Below are positions 1 through 6,208 of a DNA stretch of 7,457 nt, piece by piece (the first letter of the stretch is position 1; every line of letters starts with the position of its first letter). The stretch is from Actinomycetota bacterium (GTDB taxonomy: Bacteria; Actinomycetota; Humimicrobiia; Humimicrobiales; Humimicrobiaceae). The translations under genes and the position numbers were made by a program. The DNA lies in NCBI GenBank assembly GCA_018894445.1, contig JAHIPJ010000196.1, forward strand, positions 1 to 7,457, given 5' to 3'. Under the pieces are notes generated by a model, which saw nothing but the letters and a program-made list of their open reading frames with translations, did not search any database and was not told where the DNA came from.

Positions 1-94
1 AAATTATTTAATTATTTTAATAGTTAAATTATAAATATTGATATTGTATAATTAATTAATATTAGTATTAATATAATGTTATTACAATATTTTT
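1..94. other. AT-rich intergenic tail after rnfB
   Basis: Only about six of these 94 bases are G or C, far fewer than in the genes. No coding frame, RNA gene or GC-rich hairpin with a T-run was found. A-T inverted repeats occur (55-61 with 66-72, and 41-48 with 83-90), but several such matches are expected by chance at this composition. The stretch probably marks the end of the operon; the terminator may lie beyond the window or may not be of the intrinsic type. Confidence 0.6.
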
Positions 95-952
95 TCACTT
101 ATTTTTCGAGAGTACAGCCTTCTCTTTTAAAGCAACATTGGAAAGTTCAATAAGTCTGTCGTGGGGACAGGCTTCAATACATTTTCCGCATAGAGTGCAC
201 CTGGTAAAATCAAATTCCGGAATAGCCTTTTCTTCATTCCAGATTATAGCCCCGTTTTCACAAGTCTTAAAGCATTTTTTGCAGTGCAGGCACCCTTTAT
301 CACATTTTTCTCTGCCAGGAATATTTTTAAAAGATTCATAACTGCATAAATATACTATATTGGAATCTGCGGGTACAAGCTGGATTATATTTTTAGGACA
401 CTCTGCCACACACAGACCACACCCGATACACCTATCAGGGTCTATTACTGCTACATTCATTTCTTCATCAATAGATATGGCACCATTTGGGCAAACTTCC
501 ATACAATCACCCAATCCAAGACAGCTATAAGGGCATTCTTTATATCCGCCAAGAAGTTTGGATGCGGCGTTGCATGTTTTTATGCCGGAGTAATTGCCAA
601 TCACACCGGAATTTCCATAACAGCGAACCACTGCCTTTTTATTTATTTTAGAAGAATCCACTTCAATACCCAGTGTTTTTTCCAGCCCCTTTAACATCTT
701 TGGCTCCTGCAGCACTGTAGCGCAGGTATTGGAAAAAAAAGTATTCTTATCCTTTTCCAGTGCCTGGGCATAGGCAAAACATCCAGGAAATCCACAGGCG
801 CCGCAGTTCACACCCGGAAGGTGCCCTGAAATCTCTTCGGTTTTTTTAAGAGATTCAGGCTCCCTGGGAAGAAACCTGTTTACCATAAAAATCAGTATCC
901 CGCATACAATCCCTATTGTACTTAGAATTATAATAATTAAACTCGTACTCAT
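95..952 (-). CDS. rnfB: RnfB: ferredoxin-like multi-cluster Fe-S subunit
   Basis: RnfB is the membrane-anchored cytoplasmic subunit thought to accept electrons from reduced ferredoxin and pass them into the Rnf core. The 285-aa protein begins with one hydrophobic anchor (about 4-24). A Fes domain follows, with GVNCGACGFPGC (C50, C53, C58) and C77. The next cysteine-rich region includes C111, C127 and C140-x3-C144-x5-C150-x3-C154-P. Ferredoxin motif C175-x2-C178-x2-C181-x3-C185-P is next, then C217-x3-C221-x2-C224-x2-C227-x3-C231 and finally C252-x2-C255-x2-C258-x3-C262-P. This is enough for the Fes cluster plus about four ferredoxin-type [4Fe-4S] clusters. C231 is followed by Glu, not the usual Pro. 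The ATG has AAGG 5 nt upstream. The stop is TGA. It is the last gene of the cluster, and an extremely AT-rich stretch follows it. Confidence 0.97.
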   Translation of the reverse strand: MSTSLIIIILSTIGIVCGILIFMVNRFLPREPESLKKTEEISGHLPGVNCGACGFPGCFAYAQALEKDKNTFFSNTCATVLQEPKMLKGLEKTLGIEVDSSKINKKAVVRCYGNSGVIGNYSGIKTCNAASKLLGGYKECPYSCLGLGDCMEVCPNGAISIDEEMNVAVIDPDRCIGCGLCVAECPKNIIQLVPADSNIVYLCSYESFKNIPGREKCDKGCLHCKKCFKTCENGAIIWNEEKAIPEFDFTRCTLCGKCIEACPHDRLIELSNVALKEKAVLSKNK

Positions 953-957
953 AATAA

Positions 958-961
958 CCTT
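958..961 (-). promoter_or_regulatory. Ribosome binding site of rnfB
   Basis: The minus strand reads TTTAAGGTTATTATG, placing AAGG 5 nt before the rnfB ATG. It lies in a 32-nt, AT-rich gap after rnfA, so rnfB has its own initiation site and does not overlap its neighbour. Confidence 0.55.
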
Positions 962-984
962 AAATTTTTAAAACATTTTTAAAT

Positions 985-1560
985 CTATACCATTCCGTTA
1001 AAGCCAATAAAAGCCAGCGCCAGAAGAGCTGCAGTTAAAAAAGCTACAGGCAGTCCTCTCATAGATTTTGGAGAGTCAGCAAGATCAAGCTTTTCTCTTA
1101 TGCCCGACATAATAATAAGCACCAGCGTGAAACCAATTCCTGCGCCCAGGGCACTTACTGTACTTTCTAAAATCGAATAATTCTCTGCTGAATTTATAAG
1201 TGTTATACCAAGCACTGCACAATTGGTAGTAATCAGGGGTAAATAAATACCCAGCGCATTATACAGGATTATATTTGTTCTCTTTATAATAAGCTCTACT
1301 ATTTGCACCAGAGATGCTATTACCAGAATATATATTACAATATTCATAAACTCCACTTTATATGGTACCAGTATATAGTTATAAATTGCTGAAGTAGAAA
1401 CAGAGGCAATTAGCATTACCAGGGTTACAGCTATACCCATGCTGAAAGCATTGGATAATTTTTTAGATACCCCGAAAAAAGGGCACAGCCCCAGAAATTT
1501 AGAAAGAACCATATTATTTACAATAACCATCGCTATAAATATTGTAAGAAGATTATTCAC
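985..1560 (-). CDS. rnfA: RnfA: integral membrane Fe-S-binding subunit
   Basis: RnfA is a six-helix membrane subunit homologous to NqrE and the partner of RnfE in holding the intramembrane Fe-S cluster and in coupling electron flow to ion movement. The 191-aa length is typical. Hydrophobic segments lie near 4-24, 38-60, 72-92, 99-121, 134-153 and 168-188. Cluster-ligand cysteines are Cys26 in SKFLGLCPFFGVSKK and Cys114 in LGIYLPLITTNCAVLG. The last block shares LGIYLPLI exactly with RnfE, reflecting their common origin. The start is GTG, supported by AGGGGTG 7 nt upstream and by the N-terminus MNNLLTIFIAMVIVNNMVLSKFLG, which aligns with family starts; Met11 would delete part of helix 1. The gene overlaps the rnfE stop by 8 nt. 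The stop is TAG, 32 nt before rnfB. Confidence 0.96.
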   Translation of the reverse strand: MNNLLTIFIAMVIVNNMVLSKFLGLCPFFGVSKKLSNAFSMGIAVTLVMLIASVSTSAIYNYILVPYKVEFMNIVIYILVIASLVQIVELIIKRTNIILYNALGIYLPLITTNCAVLGITLINSAENYSILESTVSALGAGIGFTLVLIIMSGIREKLDLADSPKSMRGLPVAFLTAALLALAFIGFNGMV

Positions 1561-2215
1561 CCCTTATCACCCCTATCCATCTAAATAATGCCAGAAGAAT
1601 CCCTATTACCAGAAAAGCTCCCGGAGGAGAAATAAAAAAGGTCAGAGGATGTACAGACAGGCCCGGCAGCTTGAATAGCTGTCTTCCAAATATTTCCACG
1701 CTTCCAGTACCCAGAGTTTCCCTTAAAAATGAAATCATTATAAGAGCAATCGTAAAGCCGAACCCGATTCCCAGCGCATCAGCCGCAGAAAGCACCACCG
1801 AATTTTTAGAGGCGAATACCTCTGCCCGTCCTAAAATAATACAATTTACCACAATAAGTGGAAGATAAATTCCCAATGACTTGTGAAGCGGAGGGAAATA
1901 TGCTTCAAATAACAGACTAAAAATAGTAACAAATGTGGCTATTACCACTATAAAGACAGGAATTCTGACCATAAGAGGTGTTGCTTTTCTTATGCTTGAA
2001 ATCATGATATTTGAGCAAAGCAGGACAAATATCACGCCCGCACTCATGCCAAGAGCATTGGTGATGGAACTTGTAATCGCCAGAACAGGGCAGAGCCCTA
2101 AAGTAAGTATAAACACAGGATTTGATATGACAACACCTTTTGCCAGTTCTTTCCAGAACCTTCTACTGTTCCCCTTATTAATTTCGCACCCGCTTTTATT
2201 CTTATAGTCATCCAT
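1553..2215 (-). CDS. rnfE: RnfE: integral membrane Fe-S-binding subunit
   Basis: RnfE is a six-helix membrane subunit, homologous to NqrD and paralogous to RnfA. Together RnfA and RnfE hold an Fe-S cluster in the middle of the membrane. The protein has 220 aa with hydrophobic segments near 32-48, 57-75, 84-106, 114-130, 139-163 and 196-214. The expected cluster-ligand cysteines are Cys42 in LGLCPVLA and Cys125 in VVNCIILGRAE. LRETLGTG (164-171) and the HPLTFFISPPGAF block (189-201) are also family-like. The N-terminus has about 15 extra hydrophilic residues (including Cys10) before the usual family start at WKELAKGVVISNPVF. No alternative start codon lies nearer that point, so ATG 2215 is kept. 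An AAAAGGA sequence is present but sits about 13 nt upstream, farther than usual. The TAA stop overlaps the rnfA start by 8 nt. Confidence 0.96.
   Translation of the reverse strand: MDDYKNKSGCEINKGNSRRFWKELAKGVVISNPVFILTLGLCPVLAITSSITNALGMSAGVIFVLLCSNIMISSIRKATPLMVRIPVFIVVIATFVTIFSLLFEAYFPPLHKSLGIYLPLIVVNCIILGRAEVFASKNSVVLSAADALGIGFGFTIALIMISFLRETLGTGSVEIFGRQLFKLPGLSVHPLTFFISPPGAFLVIGILLALFRWIGVIRGE
1568..1574 (-). promoter_or_regulatory. Ribosome binding site of rnfA, first copy of a tandem 10-nt repeat
   Basis: The minus strand carries AGGGGTGA twice, offset by 10 nt, at the end of rnfE. AGGGGTG at 1574-1568 is 7 nt upstream of the GTG at 1560 and matches the anti-Shine-Dalgarno sequence well. 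The GTG start itself lies in the second copy. The GTG inside the first copy is out of frame with rnfA. Confidence 0.55.
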
Positions 2216-2256
2216 TTTTATTTTCTGTTCCTTTTATAATTAAAATACAAAATACC

Positions 2257-2790
2257 CTACTTTTCGAGACTATCTATTATTTCAATCATCTTTTCCTTAA
2301 CCGCATTTACCACAGCTCTTGAACTAATAGTTGCCCCGGTTACCGCGTCTATTTTACCACCCTCCGATTTAAGGGCAATATCACTTGCAGACAGCCCTTT
2401 AAACTGATCTGTAAACAAGCTTTCAGTTATCATGCTCCCCAGGCCAGGAGTCTCAGTTTGTGAAAGTATCGATATGCCCTTAATGCCAAAACCACTGTCC
2501 AGTCCAACCATAATATCAATATTACCACTATATCCGCTGCCGCTGGCTATAAAAGCATAACCGGCTTTTTCGCCATCCTCGTATATAATATATACTTCAT
2601 CATCAACTTCATATTCACTCATCTCAGGAAAAATGCTTCTCAGAGTGTTTTTAATTTCTTCTACCTGCATGTTTTTTACTATAGGTGAAGTCATGCTATT
2701 GACTGCCATCAGTAAGACAACTGATACTATTACGATTACAGCCAGAAAAACAACAGGATATGCTTTGTTTGATAAAATTTTATTACGCAT
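2257..2790 (-). CDS. rnfG: RnfG: membrane-anchored FMN-binding subunit
   Basis: RnfG carries a covalent FMN outside the membrane and passes electrons through the core; it is related to NqrC. Numbering from the ATG at 2790 (177 aa): one N-terminal membrane anchor (about 11-31) after a short basic stretch (MRNKILSNK), then a soluble FMN-binding domain. That domain contains GSGYSGNIDIMVGLD (84-98), ETPGLG (113-118) and DAVTGATISSRAVVNAV (148-164). Thr154 is the expected flavin attachment site. An in-frame TTG at 2814 would add eight residues (MVFRRKRK), but the ATG is preferred: it follows the purine tract GAAGAAAAAGAAAA and overlaps the rnfD stop by 8 nt, a typical coupled arrangement. The stop is TAG, 41 nt before rnfE. 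Confidence 0.95.
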   Translation of the reverse strand: MRNKILSNKAYPVVFLAVIVIVSVVLLMAVNSMTSPIVKNMQVEEIKNTLRSIFPEMSEYEVDDEVYIIYEDGEKAGYAFIASGSGYSGNIDIMVGLDSGFGIKGISILSQTETPGLGSMITESLFTDQFKGLSASDIALKSEGGKIDAVTGATISSRAVVNAVKEKMIEIIDSLEK

Positions 2791-3727
2791 TTTTCTTTTT
2801 CTTCTGAAAACCAAATGGCTTTACTTTTACATATTTATCTATAAGGGGAGTAAATGCATTCATAATAAGTATGGAAAAACACACCCCCTCGGGCATATTG
2901 CTGAAATTCCTTATAAGTACAGTCAGTACCCCCACGCCTACTCCAAATATTATTCTTCCATTGCCAGTCACAGGTGAGGTGACGTAATCGGTAGCCATAA
3001 AAAATGCCCCAATCATTAGACCACCAGCCAGTACCTGAAATAATACATCTTTTCCCATCAGTAGCGAACCCAGCGCCACTGTTCCAATATAAAATGCGGG
3101 TATTTTCCAGTCTATTATGCGGAATATAAAAAGAACCGCGGCCCCAATTAATATAAGCATTGCCGATGTCTCCCCCAGAGAACCTCCAATATTTCCAAAG
3201 AAAAGATCTTTATATAAAGACAGCTTATCAGTATATACAAAACTCTCGCTAAGCGGAGTTGCCCCGGTTACTGCATCATAATTAAAATAAGGAGGAAGAA
3301 CCCAGGTAGTCATTTCTTTAGGAAAACATACTGATAAGAACGCCCTTCCTGCAAGAGCCGGATTGAAAATGTTATAACCTAGTCCTCCAAAAGCTTCCTT
3401 GACAACAGCAATAGAAAAGAAGGCGCCGAGTACAACCATCCATAAAGGCATTCCTGGCGGCAGGATAAGTGCAAGGAGAAGTCCTGTAATTACTGCGCTC
3501 CCGTCCATTATAAATTTTTTCTTTCGAAGTTTTTTTATAACAAATTCCGTAAGTACGGCTGTTATAATACTTGCCAGTATTATATAAATTGCAGAATATC
3601 CAAAAAAATAAATACCTGCAGCAGTTGGAAAAAGAAGAGCAGCCACTACTATATACATTACCTTGCTTGTCGAGAACCCCCTCCAGATATGCGGCGCATG
3701 AGAAATTAATATATTATCTTTTTCCAT
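2783..3727 (-). CDS. rnfD: RnfD: membrane subunit with covalent FMN
   Basis: RnfD is an integral membrane subunit of the ion-pumping core and is related to NqrB. The 314-aa protein has about nine hydrophobic segments (for example near 24-42, 44-64, 77-93, 95-112, 189-205, 209-224, 228-245, 257-273 and 277-293). Conserved blocks are GGLGYNIFNPALAGRAFL (114-131), DAVTGATPLS (151-160), GGSLGETSA (181-189) and ATDYVTSPVT (245-254). Thr157, the last Thr of DAVTGAT, is the expected ApbE-dependent FMN phosphoester site, facing outward in known Rnf complexes. The C-terminus is a short Lys-rich tail (KKKKNA). Its A/G-rich codons also form the likely ribosome binding region of rnfG. The ATG start has a good AAGGA site. 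The TAA stop lies within the first codons of rnfG, an 8-nt overlap. Confidence 0.97.
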   Translation of the reverse strand: MEKDNILISHAPHIWRGFSTSKVMYIVVAALLFPTAAGIYFFGYSAIYIILASIITAVLTEFVIKKLRKKKFIMDGSAVITGLLLALILPPGMPLWMVVLGAFFSIAVVKEAFGGLGYNIFNPALAGRAFLSVCFPKEMTTWVLPPYFNYDAVTGATPLSESFVYTDKLSLYKDLFFGNIGGSLGETSAMLILIGAAVLFIFRIIDWKIPAFYIGTVALGSLLMGKDVLFQVLAGGLMIGAFFMATDYVTSPVTGNGRIIFGVGVGVLTVLIRNFSNMPEGVCFSILIMNAFTPLIDKYVKVKPFGFQKKKKNA

Positions 3728-3731
3728 TATT

Positions 3732-3736
3732 TCCTT
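3732..3736 (-). promoter_or_regulatory. Ribosome binding site of rnfD overlapping the rnfC stop codon
   Basis: The minus strand reads TTAAGGAAATAATG. AAGGA sits 4 nt before the rnfD ATG, and its AA is part of the rnfC TAA stop (3735-3737). Ribosomes ending rnfC would cover the rnfD initiation site, which favours translational coupling. Confidence 0.6.
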
Positions 3737-5096
3737 AACCGTTGTTTTTTGCTATTGTGCTTTTACAGGTTTTTATATATCCGACAATAGGAATATTTGC
3801 AGGGCAAACATAAGCACAGGAGCCGCATTCGATGCAGTTTTCTATATAATATTCCCTGCAAACTTCAAAGTTGCCTCTTTTTACATTTCTGGCATAGACC
3901 AGCGGCATAAGCTTCATGGGACATATATTCACACACCTTCCGCAGTTTATGCAGTTCTGCTCAATCTGAACTCTGCCTTCTTTAACCAGTATGCAATTAG
4001 TTCCTTTGGTTACCGGAAAATCAGTATCCACAATTGAGATACCCATCATCGGTCCGCCAATAATTATATAATTGGCTCCGCTGCCAACTTCCCCGCACTC
4101 GCCAATCAAATAACCTATAGTTGTACCCAATCTTGCAAGTAAGTTTTTAGGATTTTCAATGGCCCCGGTAACTGTAACCACCTTATCCACCAGTGGCCTG
4201 CTTTCAATAACAGCCTCATAAACTGATTTAGAAGTTGCCACATTGTTAACTATAACTCCTACATCCATTGGAAGACCGCCAACAGGAACACTCCTTCCGG
4301 TTATGGTCTTAATCAGTGTTTTTTCTGCTCCCATAGGGTAACTGGATTTCAGTGAAACTAATTTAAAGATGCTGCTAAAACCCATCTTTATTATAAGTTC
4401 TTCCAGACACCGGATGGCATCTTCTTTATTATCTTCTATGGCTATGTAGATATTTTCCGGTGATATGGTCCTGCTTATAATATAAAGACCCGCCAGAACC
4501 TGCCTGCCATATTCAAGCATAATTCTATGATCGGAAGTTATAAACGGCTCACACTCGCAACCATTTAAAATCAAGGTATCAATCTTTTTATCCGGGGGAG
4601 GATTAAGCTTAACATGTGTCGGAAATGTTGCTCCGCCCAGGCCCACAACTCCAGCTTCTCTTATTTTCTTAAGTATCTCTTTTTTGCCAGTAGAGTCCAC
4701 TATTTTTTTTAACCCGGAGAAATCATCCGACTTTTTAATATCAAATAATTTTTTGAGCTCTACCCACCGGTCTTCTCCGTCAGATTCTATTATTACCGCA
4801 TCCATTATGGTGCTGGTTACCGTATTTACAACTTTTATGGTTTTAGATACTTTACCGGAGATAGAAGCATGAATAGGTGCTGAAACGTAGCTTGTAGAAT
4901 CTGCTATTTTCTGCCCGGCCTTTACAGTATCTCCCCTGTTTACTATAAACTCACACGGTGCACCAATACTTTGCTGAAGCGGCATAATAACCTTTTCTGG
5001 AACAGGCAAATTTTCGATAGGTTTTTTAGCAGTGATTTTATTTTCCGGCAGTAGTAAGCCTTTAAATGCGCTTTTCTTCTTAACTACAATTCCCAT
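3735..5096 (-). CDS. rnfC: RnfC: NADH-interacting Fe-S/FMN subunit of the Rnf complex
   Basis: RnfC is the peripheral cytoplasmic subunit that exchanges electrons with NAD(H) and resembles the NuoF subunit of complex I. The 453-aa length is normal for the family. In order: an RnfC N-terminal barrel-sandwich domain (about 30-105, with PVPEKVIMPLQQSIGAP and the later APIHASISGKV), and a NuoF-like nucleotide/FMN domain with GVVGLGGATFPTHVKL (149-164) and LILNGCECEPFITSDHR (175-191). An SLBB-like segment follows (about 300-345). Last come two ferredoxin motifs, C382-x2-C385-x2-C388-x3-C392-P and C421-x2-C424-x2-C427-x3-C431-P, for two [4Fe-4S] clusters. No membrane span is seen. The ATG start fits the family N-terminus, although the ribosome binding site is poor (TTTAGAAAAATAAG before the ATG). 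The TAA stop lies 7 nt before the rnfD start and inside its ribosome binding site. It is the first rnf gene of the cluster. Confidence 0.97.
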   Translation of the reverse strand: MGIVVKKKSAFKGLLLPENKITAKKPIENLPVPEKVIMPLQQSIGAPCEFIVNRGDTVKAGQKIADSTSYVSAPIHASISGKVSKTIKVVNTVTSTIMDAVIIESDGEDRWVELKKLFDIKKSDDFSGLKKIVDSTGKKEILKKIREAGVVGLGGATFPTHVKLNPPPDKKIDTLILNGCECEPFITSDHRIMLEYGRQVLAGLYIISRTISPENIYIAIEDNKEDAIRCLEELIIKMGFSSIFKLVSLKSSYPMGAEKTLIKTITGRSVPVGGLPMDVGVIVNNVATSKSVYEAVIESRPLVDKVVTVTGAIENPKNLLARLGTTIGYLIGECGEVGSGANYIIIGGPMMGISIVDTDFPVTKGTNCILVKEGRVQIEQNCINCGRCVNICPMKLMPLVYARNVKRGNFEVCREYYIENCIECGSCAYVCPANIPIVGYIKTCKSTIAKNNG

Positions 5097-5109
5097 CTTA
5101 TTTTTCTAA

Positions 5110-5140
5110 AAAGTAAAAAATTAGTACGTAATTTTACTTT
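5110..5140 (-). other. AT-rich hairpin spanning the apbE stop and the apbE-rnfC gap
   Basis: On the minus strand, AAAGTAAAATTA (5140-5129) can pair with TAATTTTTTACTTT (5123-5110) around a CGTAC loop (5128-5124). This is a 12-bp stem with a two-T bulge in the 3' arm. The 5' arm includes the apbE TAA stop. The structure fills most of the gap and ends 13 nt before the rnfC ATG. It is nearly all A-T pairs and lacks a clean U-run after the stem, so it is not a textbook terminator. A weak attenuator, an mRNA processing or stability element, or a chance product of AT-rich sequence are all possible. Confidence 0.45.
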
Positions 5141-6165
5141 ATATATTCTAAAAGTCCAGAAGATTTAGTAACTTTTCTCCCGGAGTCTATTATTAATGCC
5201 TCAACATCTTCCAGCGACTCTACAAGATTCATACCATCATCAGGTCCCATTACAAAAACGGATGTTGCCAGAGCATCGGCTTCCATGCATGTGTCTGCTA
5301 TTATAGTTACACTTATGCAGATATTTGTAGTATACCCGGTCCTTGGATCCATTATATGGCCCACTTCCTTTTCAGGATCATAATAGCGGTAATAATTCCC
5401 GGAAGTAGCCACTGCCTTATCTGCAAAAGCAAATGTTGGAAGCGGTTCAATATCAGTATCTACATTATCTAAATCATCAGGATTTTCCAGTTCAACCGTC
5501 CAGCTGGTCCCATCCGGTTTTGTACCCATTGCATATAAATCACCACCGGCATTTATAAGAGCCTGCTTGATACCAAACTCCTTTAGAACTTCCATTGCCT
5601 CGTCAACAGCATACCCCTTGGCAATTCCTCCCAGGGTAATAGCCATTCCATCTACCTTAAATTCTATCCTGTTATCACTAACAACAATCTTATCTGACCC
5701 AACAACAGCAAGTACCTCTTCTATTCTTTCAGCCTGAACTTCTTCGCTCTCCTTCCACAGTCCTCCGCTCCAGAGATCAAGCAGGGGCTGGACAGTTATA
5801 TCAAAACAACCGCCTGAGATATTGTAGTAATAAAGGGAAGAATTTATAAGATTTAGAAACTCAGGCGATGGATCATCCAGATAACCATTTCTGTTTAGAA
5901 ACGACGCCTCACTGTTCTCATTAAAAATTGAGGCTATGTCCTCAATTTCTTTTATTCTGTCAAATGCTGTATTAATAGCTTTATTTCCGGTATATTCATT
6001 TGAAAATACAGTTATACTTACATAAGTCCCCATCATATCCCGTGTTTTCTCTATCGGTCTAATGATGTTGAACTTACAGGAACTGAATGATAGAAGTAAA
6101 AAAAGAATCATAAAAAAAACACTTAATATTGCAAGTGTTTTCATTTTTCCGTAAAAAAATTGCAC
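5134..6165 (-). CDS. apbE: ApbE: FAD:protein FMN transferase, lipoprotein
   Basis: ApbE moves FMN from FAD onto a Thr in the Dxx(S/T)GA(T/S) motif of target proteins, using Mg2+, outside the cytoplasmic membrane. Its evident targets are RnfD and RnfG, encoded downstream. Numbering from the GTG at 6165 (343 aa): a hydrophobic signal segment (about 8-26) ends in F-S-S-C with lipid-anchor Cys30. Family motifs follow: MMGTYVSITVF (44-54), LGGIAKGYAVDEA (178-190), INAGGDLYAMG (204-214), AVATSGNYYRYY (251-262), HIMDPRTGY (270-278) and CMEADALATSVFVMG (293-307), whose Asp297 is in the expected metal-binding motif. Start choice: a TTG at 6183 opens the longest frame but has no ribosome binding site. 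The GTG at 6165 is preceded by AAAGGGG at 5-nt spacing. The ATG at 6144 has only a weak GGA and would give 336 aa. All three keep the signal peptide. The stop is TAA, 37 nt before rnfC. Function is confident; the exact start is not. Confidence 0.93.
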   Translation of the reverse strand: MQFFYGKMKTLAILSVFFMILFLLLSFSSCKFNIIRPIEKTRDMMGTYVSITVFSNEYTGNKAINTAFDRIKEIEDIASIFNENSEASFLNRNGYLDDPSPEFLNLINSSLYYYNISGGCFDITVQPLLDLWSGGLWKESEEVQAERIEEVLAVVGSDKIVVSDNRIEFKVDGMAITLGGIAKGYAVDEAMEVLKEFGIKQALINAGGDLYAMGTKPDGTSWTVELENPDDLDNVDTDIEPLPTFAFADKAVATSGNYYRYYDPEKEVGHIMDPRTGYTTNICISVTIIADTCMEADALATSVFVMGPDDGMNLVESLEDVEALIIDSGRKVTKSSGLLEYIK

Positions 6166-6170
6166 TAGTA

Positions 6171-6177
6171 CCCCTTT
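6171..6177 (-). promoter_or_regulatory. Ribosome binding site for apbE (supports the GTG start)
   Basis: AAAGGGG on the minus strand lies 5 nt upstream of the GTG at 6165. No comparable purine-rich site precedes the TTG at 6183, and only a GGA directly before an AAA codon precedes the ATG at 6144. This is why the GTG was chosen. Confidence 0.5.
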
Positions 6178-6208
6178 TTTCAATAATCTATAATGCTTTT
6201 TCTTATAA

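Noticed and set aside
41..90. Nested A-T inverted repeats after rnfB (41-48 with 83-90; 55-61 with 66-72) as a terminator or cruciform
   Set aside because: At about 94% A+T many 7-8 bp matches are expected by chance, there are almost no G-C pairs, and no T-run follows on the minus strand.
138..341. Plus-strand open frame opposite rnfB
   Set aside because: It is a shadow of a strong Fe-S protein gene, with no recognisable domain and no sign of its own ribosome binding site.
955..984. TTTAAAA-ATG-TTTTAAA hairpin in the rnfA-rnfB gap
   Set aside because: A 7-bp all-AT stem in a nearly all-AT gap is expected by chance and is too weak to be a terminator.
1671..2207. Two plus-strand open frames opposite rnfE
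   Set aside because: Both lie fully within a clear membrane-protein gene on the other strand and match no family I know.
2783..2806. A-rich tract at the end of rnfD as a programmed frameshift site
   Set aside because: In the rnfD frame the heptamer reads G-AAA-AAG, not the canonical A-AAA-AAG, and the downstream rnfG has its own ATG and purine tract.
2633..2977. Plus-strand open frame across the rnfG-rnfD junction
   Set aside because: It covers conserved parts of two real genes on the opposite strand; its hydrophobic and basic composition is a by-product of AT-rich antisense sequence.
6184..6208. Possible promoter for apbE in the short gap (TTATAG-like -10)
   Set aside because: No acceptable -35 element at the right spacing, and in AT-rich sequence such hexamers are common.
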